A stretch of DNA of 35,662 nt from JAXGTO01 sp040774885 (GTDB lineage Bacteria; Actinomycetota; Coriobacteriia; Coriobacteriales; Eggerthellaceae): positions 1-35,662 of the forward strand of contig JAXGTO010000026.1 of the NCBI GenBank assembly GCA_040774885.1, written 5' to 3'. The notes below the pieces were generated by a model that was not told the DNA's origin, did no database searches, and worked only from the letters and a program-made list of their open reading frames with translations. Both the position numbers and the translations under genes were made by a program. This document shows positions 1-7,886 of this stretch, in pieces (position 1 is the first letter of the stretch; each line of letters begins with the position of its first letter).

Positions 1-92
1 ACGCGCGCGCCTTGGCCGAAGAGGTCATGCAGATGCAGACCGCCACCGAAGTCTACGAGCGGCTCAAGGCCGCCGTGGAAGGCCGTGAATAG
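1..92 (+). CDS. ptsI: PTS enzyme I (PtsI), 3' end only
   Basis: Only the last 29 codons and the TAG stop (90-92) are inside the window; the gene begins to the left. On its own the fragment is too short to identify. It is identical to the end of a longer copy at 5428-5658, which carries the PtsI C-terminal signature GLDEYSVSASSVL. Enzyme I takes phosphate from phosphoenolpyruvate and passes it to HPr to power sugar uptake. This is inferred to be the intact, expressed copy, because the other copy has lost its 5' part. The upstream sequence needed to confirm this is not in the window. Confidence 0.75.
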   Translation, partial: ARALAEEVMQMQTATEVYERLKAAVEGRE

Positions 93-111
93 CCGCGCTA
101 CAGGTCCAGAC
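1..111. repeat. Left copy of 111-bp direct repeat (ptsI 3' end)
   Basis: By base-by-base comparison, positions 1-111 are identical to 5567-5677 (constant offset 5566). The repeat holds the last codons of ptsI, its stop, and 14 nt (98-111) matching the final codons and stop of the convergent gene at 5664-6752. Identity ends at 112. The copy may extend further left than the window shows. Confidence 0.95.
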
Positions 112-245
112 TACGTGCGAGCATTCCGCCCCTATCGAACCTGGAACGCATCCTGTCCGATGCCAGGTATAAACTGACGCAGGTTGGCACTTGCCTGCAG
201 ATTCTGCCCGGTTTGCAAGCAGGAGTGACGAAGGAGGGAAGCGGA

Positions 246-1202
246 GTGATCTTCTATTATTGGAAAGAGAACGTTCTTGGATTGTCGATCGATGGGAAAG
301 AATCGGAAGTGCTCTTCCCCGAGAAATCGAATATCAATCTCGCGATCAGCGAAGACAGACGCTATCTTGCCGCTGCCAGCACTAGCCATATATACGTCTT
401 CGATATGTCTGACCATACAATGATGTCGAAGGCAGACGACAGCCTTCTCTGGCTATACTTCGACAGCCGTAGCCGTCTTTACTATTCCGATAGAAGGTCC
501 ATCAACCGATGGGACCTTGCCCTGGGTGAAGACGTGTGCTTGGCATCGTTTCCGCATGCCGTTTATGGACCGCAGGAACTGAAACTGGACCCGAGCGAAC
601 GGTACCTGTCGTTCTGCCGGTACCGCTCGTATGTATATCACACGTTTCTTCTGAAAATCGATTCCGGCGAGCTCACCGATCCAAAGATAACTTCCCCCAG
701 CTGTTTTTGGCAGGATGATAAACATCTTTTCTGGTCCAGCTACACCGGTTACAAAAGCATCAAAACTATGAACATAGAGACAAATGAAAAGAGAACGGTT
801 GTCGGAGGTTATAAATCGTTCATCAGAAAATGCAGCAAGGAGGATAGGGAACGTCTCGGCGCTTTTGCTTCGCTTGTCCAGCCGACCTTTGACGTAGGTC
901 TGCTGGGATTGCAGAACAATCGGCTGATATTCGAGTTGTTGTTGCATCAATACGACGAAGGCGGAATCCGATTCGGCGGCGCCAGGACCGATCTATGGTC
1001 ATGTAGAGAGAACGGTTCGGACATAAAGTACCTCTATCCCCTCGTTGAAGAGAACCTGCGTCCCTATCATGAACTGCTGGAGGACGGCTCCTATTATGGC
1101 ATCTATCAGGATGGACGCCCCGTGATCATAAGCGACGGTCCTGCGAAACAGCTAGACAAACCGTGGCTCCCCCTTGTACGCAATGGAAGCCATAGAGGGT
1201 GA
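246..1202 (+). CDS. Hypothetical protein, beta-propeller-like (318 aa)
   Basis: I do not recognise this family. The protein has no signal peptide or membrane segment. It is rich in short beta-strand-like stretches spaced like propeller blades, for example YLAAASTSHIYVFDMSD near the start and LFWSSYTGYKSIKTMNIET in the middle, so a WD40-like or other beta-propeller fold is my inference. I chose the GTG at 246 because AAGGAGG (231-237) sits 8 nt before it. In-frame TTG 213 and GTG 225 have no comparable site. The frame is open upstream to the ptsI stop at 92, so the ancestral gene may have been longer. The stop lies 9 nt before the next gene, suggesting one transcript. A hand count over 721-780 gave about 38% GC, well below the core genes here, which suggests transfer. 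Confidence 0.7.
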   Translation: MIFYYWKENVLGLSIDGKESEVLFPEKSNINLAISEDRRYLAAASTSHIYVFDMSDHTMMSKADDSLLWLYFDSRSRLYYSDRRSINRWDLALGEDVCLASFPHAVYGPQELKLDPSERYLSFCRYRSYVYHTFLLKIDSGELTDPKITSPSCFWQDDKHLFWSSYTGYKSIKTMNIETNEKRTVVGGYKSFIRKCSKEDRERLGAFASLVQPTFDVGLLGLQNNRLIFELLLHQYDEGGIRFGGARTDLWSCRENGSDIKYLYPLVEENLRPYHELLEDGSYYGIYQDGRPVIISDGPAKQLDKPWLPLVRNGSHRG

Positions 1203-1211
1203 GGGCAGTTT

Positions 1212-3632
1212 ATGAGCTTCGATATATTTGCTTTTGAAAAGCAGGACGACATCAAAACAACGCAGGACGCGCTTCTGCTCATGTATAAATTCACGGAATA
1301 CGCCGAGCAGAAAGACTACGACTCTTTGACCGGTTGTTCGGCATCAATTGCAGAGTGGGCAAAGATCATGTTCCAAAAGTTTCCGCCGATGAACGGGGTC
1401 AATGCACTGCCGGATGAAATCGCTTTTGCAAACGAGGATTCCGAAAACCACTTGACGGATTACGCTCTGGGCGAGCATGCAGCGTATTGCTCATTTTCCA
1501 CTACGGTTGCCGAAGAAGCATCCCAATATGCTCTTTCCGCGGCCGATACGTGCGGGTTGCGTCTTTATATTCCGGGCCTTGGCATCGTGTGCGAAACGCC
1601 CGTCATGGTGCAGGCGCTTGCCACAGACAGCGGCATGTGGGGCCTGTGGGATTACAGTGAGTATCAAAACATCGACTCCTATGACGAATGGGAACCTCTG
1701 TTCTGCGAAGACGAGACGATCCTGAGCCAGATAGCAAAAGAGAAGTTCGTCCCGATCTATATCCATTCTGATGGCTGTTTGCAGTTTCAGGTGCAGATCG
1801 ATCTGCCGCTCAACGATCGTGAGAAGAAGTGCCTGATCGCCCAGTCCCAGCCCTATCTTTTCTCATCAAGTGGAAAAGCGGTTCTGTCAGGTATAGAAGC
1901 CATCGGCAAAAACGTCAGCCCCCAGAGGGGACTGCTGTTCGATCTTCCCGCCGGCAAATACGCCGTCACCGTCAGCATGCTCAACTGGCATAAGGAAACG
2001 GGCACAGTGCAAGAAGATGGCAAGCCGGCCCCGAATACGCTGCCCGACTTTATCGTCTCCATTTCTTCCGATGCGAAAGAAGACATGCGATACAGGCAGG
2101 ATGTCGAAACGTTCGACGACCTGCTTTACGACGATATGCCCGACGCTGAACGAGATCCGGCAGAATCTGGGAACCTGAACGATGCTGCGGCAAATCAGGA
2201 TCCCGCAGAGGTTGCAGCACGATATCTGGAGAAAGCGAACCGGGGAGATACAGAGGCGATGTACCTCTTGGCAGGTTCATACGAACAGGGGCTTGGAGTA
2301 GCGCGCAACGATGCCGAAGCCTTCAAGTGGTGCTGGAAGGCGGCAGAAATGGGCCATGCTGGCGCACAGTTCAACATGGGCGTGCTATACAAACGAGGGA
2401 ATCTTGTCGTACAGGATTTTGCCGAAGCCGCGAAATGGTACAGGTTGGCAGCCGAACAGGGAGTCGCGCAAGCGCAGGATTCCCTAGAGCATTGCGAGAA
2501 GGTGATTGCGGAGCAATCCGAGGAGCAGACGGGTTCTGATATACGACTAGGTGACGGCGTCATCAGGGAGCCTCGAGCAGACGGTGACGTCGCGCAGATG
2601 GCACTTGCCCTGCGCGATATGGTCGCGGACAGATTCGGCAACCGGGTCTCCGACTTCTGCCTCGATGAGGTCTGCGAGGTTCCGGGGCACCCGTCCTTCT
2701 CCCTCTCCCTCACTGCCTACGGCTGCCTCCCGGTCACCGCGAGCTACAGCGCTGGCAGCGTCAGCTTCAGCGTGCCCGCAGGCGATCACCCCGCCGACAC
2801 GCTGAAGACCTCCCAGGACGGGAGCAACTGGTCTGATATGGAATTCGACGCCCTCCTCGACGATGTCGAGGGCGAGCTCGAGCTGAGGCTGACTGACAGG
2901 TGGCTCCGGGCGCGGCCCTGGGAGGAGAGCCCCGCCGAACAGCCGACCGGCAGAGGCATGGGAGGCAAGGACAACCTCGCAAGGGCACTCGCCCTGCGCT
3001 CGGCGTTGATCTCCGGCCTGGACACCGCCGCATCCGACATCCGACTGCTCGGCTGGGACGGCCCCCAAGGATCAAAGTTCTCGGTCGTATTCCTCGCCTA
3101 TGGGCTCTGGCAGGTGAGGGCTAACTACGACGAGGGGATGTTCGGCCTCTGTGTCGACTTCGGCAAACGCGGGGTCGCCATCGGCGGCAGGGGTTGGTGG
3201 GATGCGTGCGACCCGGACGCCGTGGTCGGCGTCCTCGCCGACTCGCTCGAGCTCCGAACCCCGGATGCCTGGCTTTCCGCCCGGAGCTGGGAGAATCTTC
3301 CCTCCGGAGACGAGGAGGCCTTTGGCTCCGGGACGCAGTTGTGGCGGCAGGGCGTCGCACCCGGGACGGAGACCGATATGCGCATCGACGCGGGTCCCGC
3401 CCGAAAGGAACTCGCCTCCTACGGCCTCTCGGACAGAGACGCCTTCGAACTGATCAGGGGCCGCGCCCTTTCGGATGGGCTCGCAGCCGGAAAGCGAATA
3501 CGCCTCGTCGAGGACCCAAACTCCGCCGCCTGCTTGGGAACCACAACACGCGAGCTCTGGGAGAGGATGGCCCGCGCTACCGGGATCTCGACGCTGAAGA
3601 AAGAGGGGAAGACATGGCTGCCCATCGCATGA
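1212..3632 (+). CDS. Multidomain Sel1-repeat protein of unknown function (806 aa)
   Basis: Residues 1-125 resemble, from memory, a widespread uncharacterised family starting MS(F/Y)D with an FPPMNG motif (here 57-62) and a block near YALGEHAAYCSF (84-95); members often lie near secretion and toxin-immunity loci. Residues ~335-430 contain Sel1-type helical repeats (YLLAGSYEQGLGV, NMGVLYKRGN, WYRLAAEQG), which usually bind proteins. Residues ~459-570 and ~588-697 are two diverged copies of one domain sharing ALALR, AYG and LTDRWLRARPWE versus RTPDAWLSARSWE. The last ~85 residues are unassigned. No signal peptide or membrane helix is seen, so it is probably cytoplasmic. GC is about 52% at 1441-1500 but about 65% at 2641-2700, so the 3' part probably has a separate origin. 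The start at 1212 has only a weak GAGGG-like site; coupling to the upstream gene is likely. Confidence 0.75.
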   Translation: MSFDIFAFEKQDDIKTTQDALLLMYKFTEYAEQKDYDSLTGCSASIAEWAKIMFQKFPPMNGVNALPDEIAFANEDSENHLTDYALGEHAAYCSFSTTVAEEASQYALSAADTCGLRLYIPGLGIVCETPVMVQALATDSGMWGLWDYSEYQNIDSYDEWEPLFCEDETILSQIAKEKFVPIYIHSDGCLQFQVQIDLPLNDREKKCLIAQSQPYLFSSSGKAVLSGIEAIGKNVSPQRGLLFDLPAGKYAVTVSMLNWHKETGTVQEDGKPAPNTLPDFIVSISSDAKEDMRYRQDVETFDDLLYDDMPDAERDPAESGNLNDAAANQDPAEVAARYLEKANRGDTEAMYLLAGSYEQGLGVARNDAEAFKWCWKAAEMGHAGAQFNMGVLYKRGNLVVQDFAEAAKWYRLAAEQGVAQAQDSLEHCEKVIAEQSEEQTGSDIRLGDGVIREPRADGDVAQMALALRDMVADRFGNRVSDFCLDEVCEVPGHPSFSLSLTAYGCLPVTASYSAGSVSFSVPAGDHPADTLKTSQDGSNWSDMEFDALLDDVEGELELRLTDRWLRARPWEESPAEQPTGRGMGGKDNLARALALRSALISGLDTAASDIRLLGWDGPQGSKFSVVFLAYGLWQVRANYDEGMFGLCVDFGKRGVAIGGRGWWDACDPDAVVGVLADSLELRTPDAWLSARSWENLPSGDEEAFGSGTQLWRQGVAPGTETDMRIDAGPARKELASYGLSDRDAFELIRGRALSDGLAAGKRIRLVEDPNSAACLGTTTRELWERMARATGISTLKKEGKTWLPIA

Positions 3633-3719
3633 GCGACTCGATTGGGAGAGCCATCGTCAGCTATGCAAGCGCAGGAATATCCTGAACGTGACGAAAAGAC
3701 GGTGGCGGAGCAATCAAGG

Positions 3720-3748
3720 GGCAAGCAACATCTGCAGTAGGGCTTGCC
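3720..3748. terminator. Hairpin between convergent genes
   Basis: GGCAAGC (3720-3726) pairs perfectly with GCTTGCC (3742-3748) around a 15-nt loop. It lies in the 132-bp gap between the convergent genes ending at 3632 and 3765. There is no T-run, so it is a weak terminator candidate at best. I see nothing else in this gap. Confidence 0.4.
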
Positions 3749-3764
3749 TATATGCCCGAGCGGA

Positions 3765-5333
3765 TCATCGCTTGACACCCTGCTTCATCTTGAACGGAAC
3801 GGGGTCGGGTTCTTGCAATTGGAAATAGCCGATGGCATCGGCGACGATGTCGTAAAGATCGTCATCGACGTAAGCCAGCATGCTCACGTCCACATCCGCA
3901 TCTGAAATCTCTCCACTGCGGAATCGCCGTGAATAGTTACCGCAATCTTTGATACGGTTCATCGCCAAGGCTATCTTCTCTTTCTCGACAGGCAAAAAGT
4001 ACGCCTTGGAGCAGAGCGTATCCTTGATGAAGTCACAGAAATAATCGTAATCATCATCCCAGTTGACGTTGCCGTTGTTCTGGGCTTCATAACGCAGCTT
4101 CTCGAGTTCCCTCAACAGCTCGCCCTGAAGAACCTCCGCCGCCCCGCTTTTCGGCACGTAGCTCTCTTGTATCATCTTGCATTGCTTGCCGTACCTCATC
4201 TCGTACTTGGAACCGATGAGCTCTTCGATGGAAACCCCGGACGTCTTTTTTGAAACCTTATCAACGGTTTCACTTTGCACTCCTGCAGAAACGGTACGCG
4301 GAACGTAGGCGAGGATCATCACCCCGATGAGCAATGTGATGTATGCAAGGCTCGATCCCATGACCAAACCGACGATGCCTGCGATGATGGATGCGGCGGC
4401 GCAACATATCGCCAAGACCTTGACGCCTCGTGCGGCCGCTGGCCTCGACGGCAGGACAAGCATGGCTACCCCGAGCACGGCGCATACCACGCCTGCCACT
4501 GCAGCGAGCACCCAGCTGATGCCACTGCGCCCGATGGCCATCATCAGCACGCCGCACCCTATCTCAGCAATGCCGCCTATCAGGAAGACGATGCCGAAAC
4601 CCTTTAACCTGAAACGGAGTTGTTTGTTTGAAAAATCGTATGCACCACCCTGCCCGCTGTTTAACTTGCAGCCGACTTTCTCCTTTGCCCGAGGCTTTTC
4701 TGCGCGACTTTTCTCGCCCTCTGAAGGATTCGTCTCTCCAGCACCTTGGACGCATGCAGTATCTTCGTTGAACGCATCATCGGAAATGAGCCCAGCTCGC
4801 AAAAGAGCAGCCTTCTCACCCTGCGTAAGGTTCCTAACGATGATCCCGGCAAAAGTTCCGTCTGCAGCGAACAAGACACTATCGTCATCATCGAGCGCGT
4901 AGGCTTCAACGGGTCCCTCAACGCCTTGTCTGAAAGCGTAGACCGTCCCCTCTGAGTATCGCTCTTCCATTGTTGCGTCTACCCTGACCTGGTTATCGCG
5001 ATGTTGGTTCGTCGGCTTGAACCTCTCGTCGGACACAAGCACCGGCCCATTGAAACGAGTGATCTCGAGCTTGGGGACACCAAGAACCAGGGGCTCGTCC
5101 TCGCAGAAGAAGCACACTTCGCTGATCATCCCGCTTGTCGGATCGATTGCGAGAAGAAACGGCATCTTTGCCTTGTTGCCAGAAGACGCAGGTTCCTCAA
5201 GCCAAAGGTTGTAGGCCCACGGCACATGCCGCCCAAGACTGATGCTGATCTTGGCCTGCATGCCACCGGGCCCACCGATGCTTTCGATCCTGCGCGTGTA
5301 GGCTTCCCGCATGTCAGTCCCTTGAATGCTCAT
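3765..5333 (-). CDS. Hypothetical four-helix membrane protein (522 aa)
   Basis: I do not recognise this protein. Residues 1-190 form a soluble region with strand-like segments (FLLAIDPTSGMISEVCFF, GTVYAFRQGVEGPVEAYAL). Residues 195-240 are a charged linker rich in Lys and Glu. Four hydrophobic segments follow at about 245-267, 271-295, 304-325 and 328-345. A soluble, acidic C-terminal region (~350-522) contains DDDYDYFCDFIKD. Both soluble parts are therefore predicted to face the same side of the membrane. The ATG at 5331-5333 is preceded by GAGGAGGAG about 3-5 nt upstream, which supports this start. The gene is convergent with the Sel1-repeat gene and lies inside the segment bounded by duplicated ptsI ends. 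An immunity or envelope-associated role is possible but not supported by any motif. Confidence 0.7.
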   Translation of the reverse strand: MSIQGTDMREAYTRRIESIGGPGGMQAKISISLGRHVPWAYNLWLEEPASSGNKAKMPFLLAIDPTSGMISEVCFFCEDEPLVLGVPKLEITRFNGPVLVSDERFKPTNQHRDNQVRVDATMEERYSEGTVYAFRQGVEGPVEAYALDDDDSVLFAADGTFAGIIVRNLTQGEKAALLRAGLISDDAFNEDTACVQGAGETNPSEGEKSRAEKPRAKEKVGCKLNSGQGGAYDFSNKQLRFRLKGFGIVFLIGGIAEIGCGVLMMAIGRSGISWVLAAVAGVVCAVLGVAMLVLPSRPAAARGVKVLAICCAAASIIAGIVGLVMGSSLAYITLLIGVMILAYVPRTVSAGVQSETVDKVSKKTSGVSIEELIGSKYEMRYGKQCKMIQESYVPKSGAAEVLQGELLRELEKLRYEAQNNGNVNWDDDYDYFCDFIKDTLCSKAYFLPVEKEKIALAMNRIKDCGNYSRRFRSGEISDADVDVSMLAYVDDDLYDIVADAIGYFQLQEPDPVPFKMKQGVKR

Positions 5334-5427
5334 CTTCTCCTCCTCATCGCTTCACCTAGGGTATCACCTCCAAGCTGCCAACTACCCAGCACGAGTTCGG
5401 TCTAGCTGGATGCATGTCAGATACCAC

Positions 5428-5658
5428 GTCCCTCTGGCATGGGGGAAAGCCGCGGCCGACCCCTTGCTCATCCCGTTGTGGGTGGCCTGGGGGCTCGACG
5501 AATACAGTGTCAGCGCCTCGAGCGTTCTGGGCTGCCGGGCGCAGATTGCGTCGTGGCACGTTGAAGACGCGCGCGCCTTGGCCGAAGAGGTCATGCAGAT
5601 GCAGACCGCCACCGAAGTCTACGAGCGGCTCAAGGCCGCCGTGGAAGGCCGTGAATAG
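5428..5658 (+). pseudogene. ptsI: Truncated copy of ptsI 3' end (PTS enzyme I)
   Basis: The open frame ends ...GKAAADPLLIPLWVAWG, GLDEYSVSASSVL and RALAEEVMQMQTATEVYERL, matching the C-terminal part of the PEP-binding TIM barrel of PTS enzyme I (typical motifs GEAAADP and GLDEFSMSA). About 76 residues are recognisable; the remaining ~500 residues expected for enzyme I, including the phosphorylated His domain, are missing. Homology fades upstream of about 5428 and runs into unrelated sequence before the start of the gene at 5333. The last 92 nt are identical to 1-92. It is a gene remnant at the right edge of the accessory segment and probably not translated into anything useful. Confidence 0.8.
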
Positions 5659-5677
5659 CCGCGCTACAGGTCCAGAC
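5567..5677. repeat. Right copy of 111-bp direct repeat
   Basis: Identical to 1-111. On this side the sequence continues into the ornithine cyclodeaminase gene, and the recognisable ptsI homology extends further left to about 5428. The true duplicated block is therefore probably about 250 bp. Its left partner would begin outside the window. Confidence 0.95.
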
Positions 5678-6752
5678 CGCGCGCGATGTTGGCGATGAAA
5701 TCCTGCACGTTGGTCACGATGCCGCGGCTGCCCAGCGACCCGCGGTCGGTCAACTTGTTCACGGCGAATTCCGCGATGTCCACGCAATAGAAATACACTT
5801 GTCGGATGCTTCCGTCCTCCATCACGCGATACGAAGGCGTCATATTGCCCGTGGCGATGGTGTGCAGCATGGTGGCCAGGCAGATCACCGTGGTGGCGCG
5901 CCGCACGTGGTCGCGCATGGCATCTTGCGCCTCGTAGACATCGGAGTGCACGCCGGGCAAAGGCCCGTCATCGCGGATCGATCCGGCCAGCACGTAGGGA
6001 ACGTGGTTGCGCTCCAGCGCGCACATGATGCCGTCGTCCACGTCTTCTTCTTCGATGAAGTTTGCGATCGACCCGTGATAGCGCACGCGGTTGATGGTCT
6101 GCAGATGATGGTAGTGCCCGTTGGGTTGGTTTTCCTGCGTATCGATGTCCTGGCCCAGCGCGGTGTGGAGATATGCGCCTTCCAGGTCATGGGTGGCCAG
6201 GGCGTTGCCGGCGAACACGGCGTCCACGTAACCGGCGTCGATGATCTTGGCGAAGGCGTCGCGCGAAAAACCGTTGAAGCTGAACGCGGGGCCCATAACC
6301 CACACCACATAGCCGTGCTCGCGTTCGTGGCGCAGCAATTCATAGAGCTCGTCGTACTCGCGACTGAAGGCGGTTTCGCGGCTGCGTCCCAAGCGGAAGG
6401 CGAACGAATCCGCCGCGCCTTCGGGCGTGCCGAAGCCGTTCACGTTGACGAAGATTCCCTCTTCGCTGTTTTCGGTTCGCCCGCAAACCACCAGGTCGCC
6501 AGCTCTCAGTCGGCGGAATTCCCAAACCTTCACCACGCCGTCTTCGAACACCGCCACGCAATCCATGCGGCTGTCCAGCGCCAACGTCCATGAGCCGTTT
6601 ATCTTGAAGTATTCAGGGAACACGCTCATGGCGTGGAAATTCTCGGGGGCCACGCCATCGGCGGGGCAGGGCTGCAAGGTGGCATCGGGGGCCGAGGCAA
6701 AAGGCTCGGCGTTGAAATCCGGTTCGCTGTACGCTTTGAGTTCGAAAGCCAT
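5664..6752 (-). CDS. Ornithine cyclodeaminase, archaeal-type (TIGR00300/LOR-SDH-like)
   Basis: The protein (362 aa) matches the TIGR00300 family, which includes archaeal ornithine cyclodeaminase and the C-terminal half of cyanobacterial AgrE/ArgZ. Visible family blocks are VWVMGPAFSFNG, DAVFAGNALATHDLEGAYL, VLAGSIRDDGPLPGV, DVYEAQDAMRDH and LATMLHTIATGNMTPSY. Characterised members use NAD to convert ornithine to proline plus ammonia; assignment of that reaction here is by family. It is unrelated in sequence to the common mu-crystallin-type enzyme. I chose the ATG at 6750-6752 because GAGG lies 5 nt upstream; upstream codons in frame do not look like protein. It is convergent with ptsI (stops 6 nt apart) and divergent from rpsB. 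The arginine biosynthetic block downstream would supply its substrate. Confidence 0.8.
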   Translation of the reverse strand: MAFELKAYSEPDFNAEPFASAPDATLQPCPADGVAPENFHAMSVFPEYFKINGSWTLALDSRMDCVAVFEDGVVKVWEFRRLRAGDLVVCGRTENSEEGIFVNVNGFGTPEGAADSFAFRLGRSRETAFSREYDELYELLRHEREHGYVVWVMGPAFSFNGFSRDAFAKIIDAGYVDAVFAGNALATHDLEGAYLHTALGQDIDTQENQPNGHYHHLQTINRVRYHGSIANFIEEEDVDDGIMCALERNHVPYVLAGSIRDDGPLPGVHSDVYEAQDAMRDHVRRATTVICLATMLHTIATGNMTPSYRVMEDGSIRQVYFYCVDIAEFAVNKLTDRGSLGSRGIVTNVQDFIANIARGLDL

Positions 6753-6843
6753 GGCCGCCTCGCTTTTCGAAGGGAACGGATGCCTGCAGCTGCCATGATA
6801 GGGCAAATGGAGGGCCTTGAGGTGTGGGCTTATCTGGTTTTCC

Positions 6844-6871
6844 TTGCATTCGTTTGCGGTGATGATACAAT
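6844..6871 (+). promoter_or_regulatory. Candidate rpsB promoter (extended -10)
   Basis: TTGCAT (6844-6849) is followed after 16 nt by TACAAT (6866-6871), preceded by TG plus one base (TGaTACAAT), an extended -10 box. Transcription would start near 6878 and leave a leader of about 105 nt before the rpsB start. The leader contains a 12-bp perfect palindrome, CAGTGGCCACTG, at 6916-6927. No experimental evidence. Confidence 0.5.
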
Positions 6872-6984
6872 GCAACGGTTTCTATATTACACATGCGTGC
6901 CGGACTCGGATTCGCCAGTGGCCACTGAAAAAGGCTGCGAAACGGGGATGAACGTGCGCAGAGGACTAACGAATGGAGAAGAGC

Positions 6985-7797
6985 ATGACCAAGGTCAGCA
7001 TCCAGACCCTGCTTGACGCAGGAGCCCATTTCGGGCATCAAACCCGCCGCTGGAACCCCAAGATGAAGCCGTATATCTTCGGCAGCCGCGGTGACATCTA
7101 CATCATCGACCTCAAGCAGACGCTCGTCGGACTCGACCGTGCGTATTCCTTCGTCAGCAACGTCGCCTCCAAGGGCGGAGTCGTGCTGTTCGTGGGCACC
7201 AAGAAGCAGGCTCAGGAAAGCGTTGCCGACGCGGCCAACAGCTGCGGCATGCCGTACGTGAACTCCCGTTGGCTGGGCGGCATGCTCACCAACTTCGTCA
7301 CCATCCGCTCGCGCGTCAACCGCATGGAAGAGCTTGAGGCCATGGACGCCGACGGCCGTATGGCCCAGCTCCCCAAAAAGGAGCAGATCCTGCTTCACAA
7401 GGAGCTCACCAAGCTGCAGACCAACCTCAACGGCATCCGCAACATGAAGAAGGTTCCCGATGCCATCTTCGTCATCGACACTTGCCGCGAAGAAATCGCC
7501 ATCCGCGAGGCCCATCGCCTGAACATCCCCGTCATCGGCACGCTCGACACCAACTGCGACCCCGATGAAGTCGACTACGGCATTCCCTCCAATGACGACG
7601 CTATCCGCTCGGTCAAGCTGCTCACCAGCTTCGTGGCCGACGCTGTCAACGCCGGCATCGGCAACAACGTGAGCGCCGAGGACATGGCTGCCCCCAAGGC
7701 CGCCGAAGCTCCCGCTCCCGCTGCTGCGGAAGCCCCCAAGGAAGAAGCCGCTCCTGCAGCCGAGGCTCCCAAGGCCGAGGCTCCTGCAGCCGAATAG
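6985..7797 (+). CDS. rpsB: 30S ribosomal protein S2
   Basis: Classic S2 sequence (270 aa): it opens with LLDAGAHFGHQTRRWNPKM and contains RWLGGMLTNF and VPDAIFVIDTCREE. S2 sits on the back of the 30S subunit and is among the last proteins added during assembly. The ATG at 6985 is preferred over the in-frame ATG at 6973: GGAG (6975-6978) lies 6 nt before it, and it gives the usual S2 N-terminus. The last ~40 residues form a tail of Ala, Pro, Glu and Lys (PAPAAAEAPKEEAAPAAEA), as often seen in actinobacterial ribosomal proteins. tsf follows after a hairpin, the usual rpsB-tsf pair. Confidence 0.98.
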   Translation: MTKVSIQTLLDAGAHFGHQTRRWNPKMKPYIFGSRGDIYIIDLKQTLVGLDRAYSFVSNVASKGGVVLFVGTKKQAQESVADAANSCGMPYVNSRWLGGMLTNFVTIRSRVNRMEELEAMDADGRMAQLPKKEQILLHKELTKLQTNLNGIRNMKKVPDAIFVIDTCREEIAIREAHRLNIPVIGTLDTNCDPDEVDYGIPSNDDAIRSVKLLTSFVADAVNAGIGNNVSAEDMAAPKAAEAPAPAAAEAPKEEAAPAAEAPKAEAPAAE

Positions 7798-7829
7798 CCT
7801 GCGAGACCAACAACCACTGAAAAGCAGAG

Positions 7830-7858
7830 CAGGCGCCGGCATAATCGCCGAGCGCCTG
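7830..7858 (+). terminator. rpsB-tsf intergenic hairpin (attenuator candidate)
   Basis: CAGGCGCCGGC (7830-7840) pairs with GCCG-a-GCGCCTG (7847-7858), with a one-base bulge and the loop ATAATC. It is followed by TTCTT, an imperfect T-tract. It lies between rpsB and tsf, where partial termination commonly lowers tsf expression relative to rpsB. The function here is inferred from position and structure. Confidence 0.55.
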
Positions 7859-7886
7859 TTCTTCACCTTGAAGGAAAGGAACTGCA

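Noticed and set aside
213..245. TTG at 213 as start of the first accessory gene
   Set aside because: The GTG at 246 has a strong AAGGAGG site at good distance; the TTG has none.
112..5566. The accessory segment as an insertion sequence or prophage
   Set aside because: No transposase, integrase, terminal inverted repeats or phage genes are visible; only the direct repeat of host sequence supports mobility.
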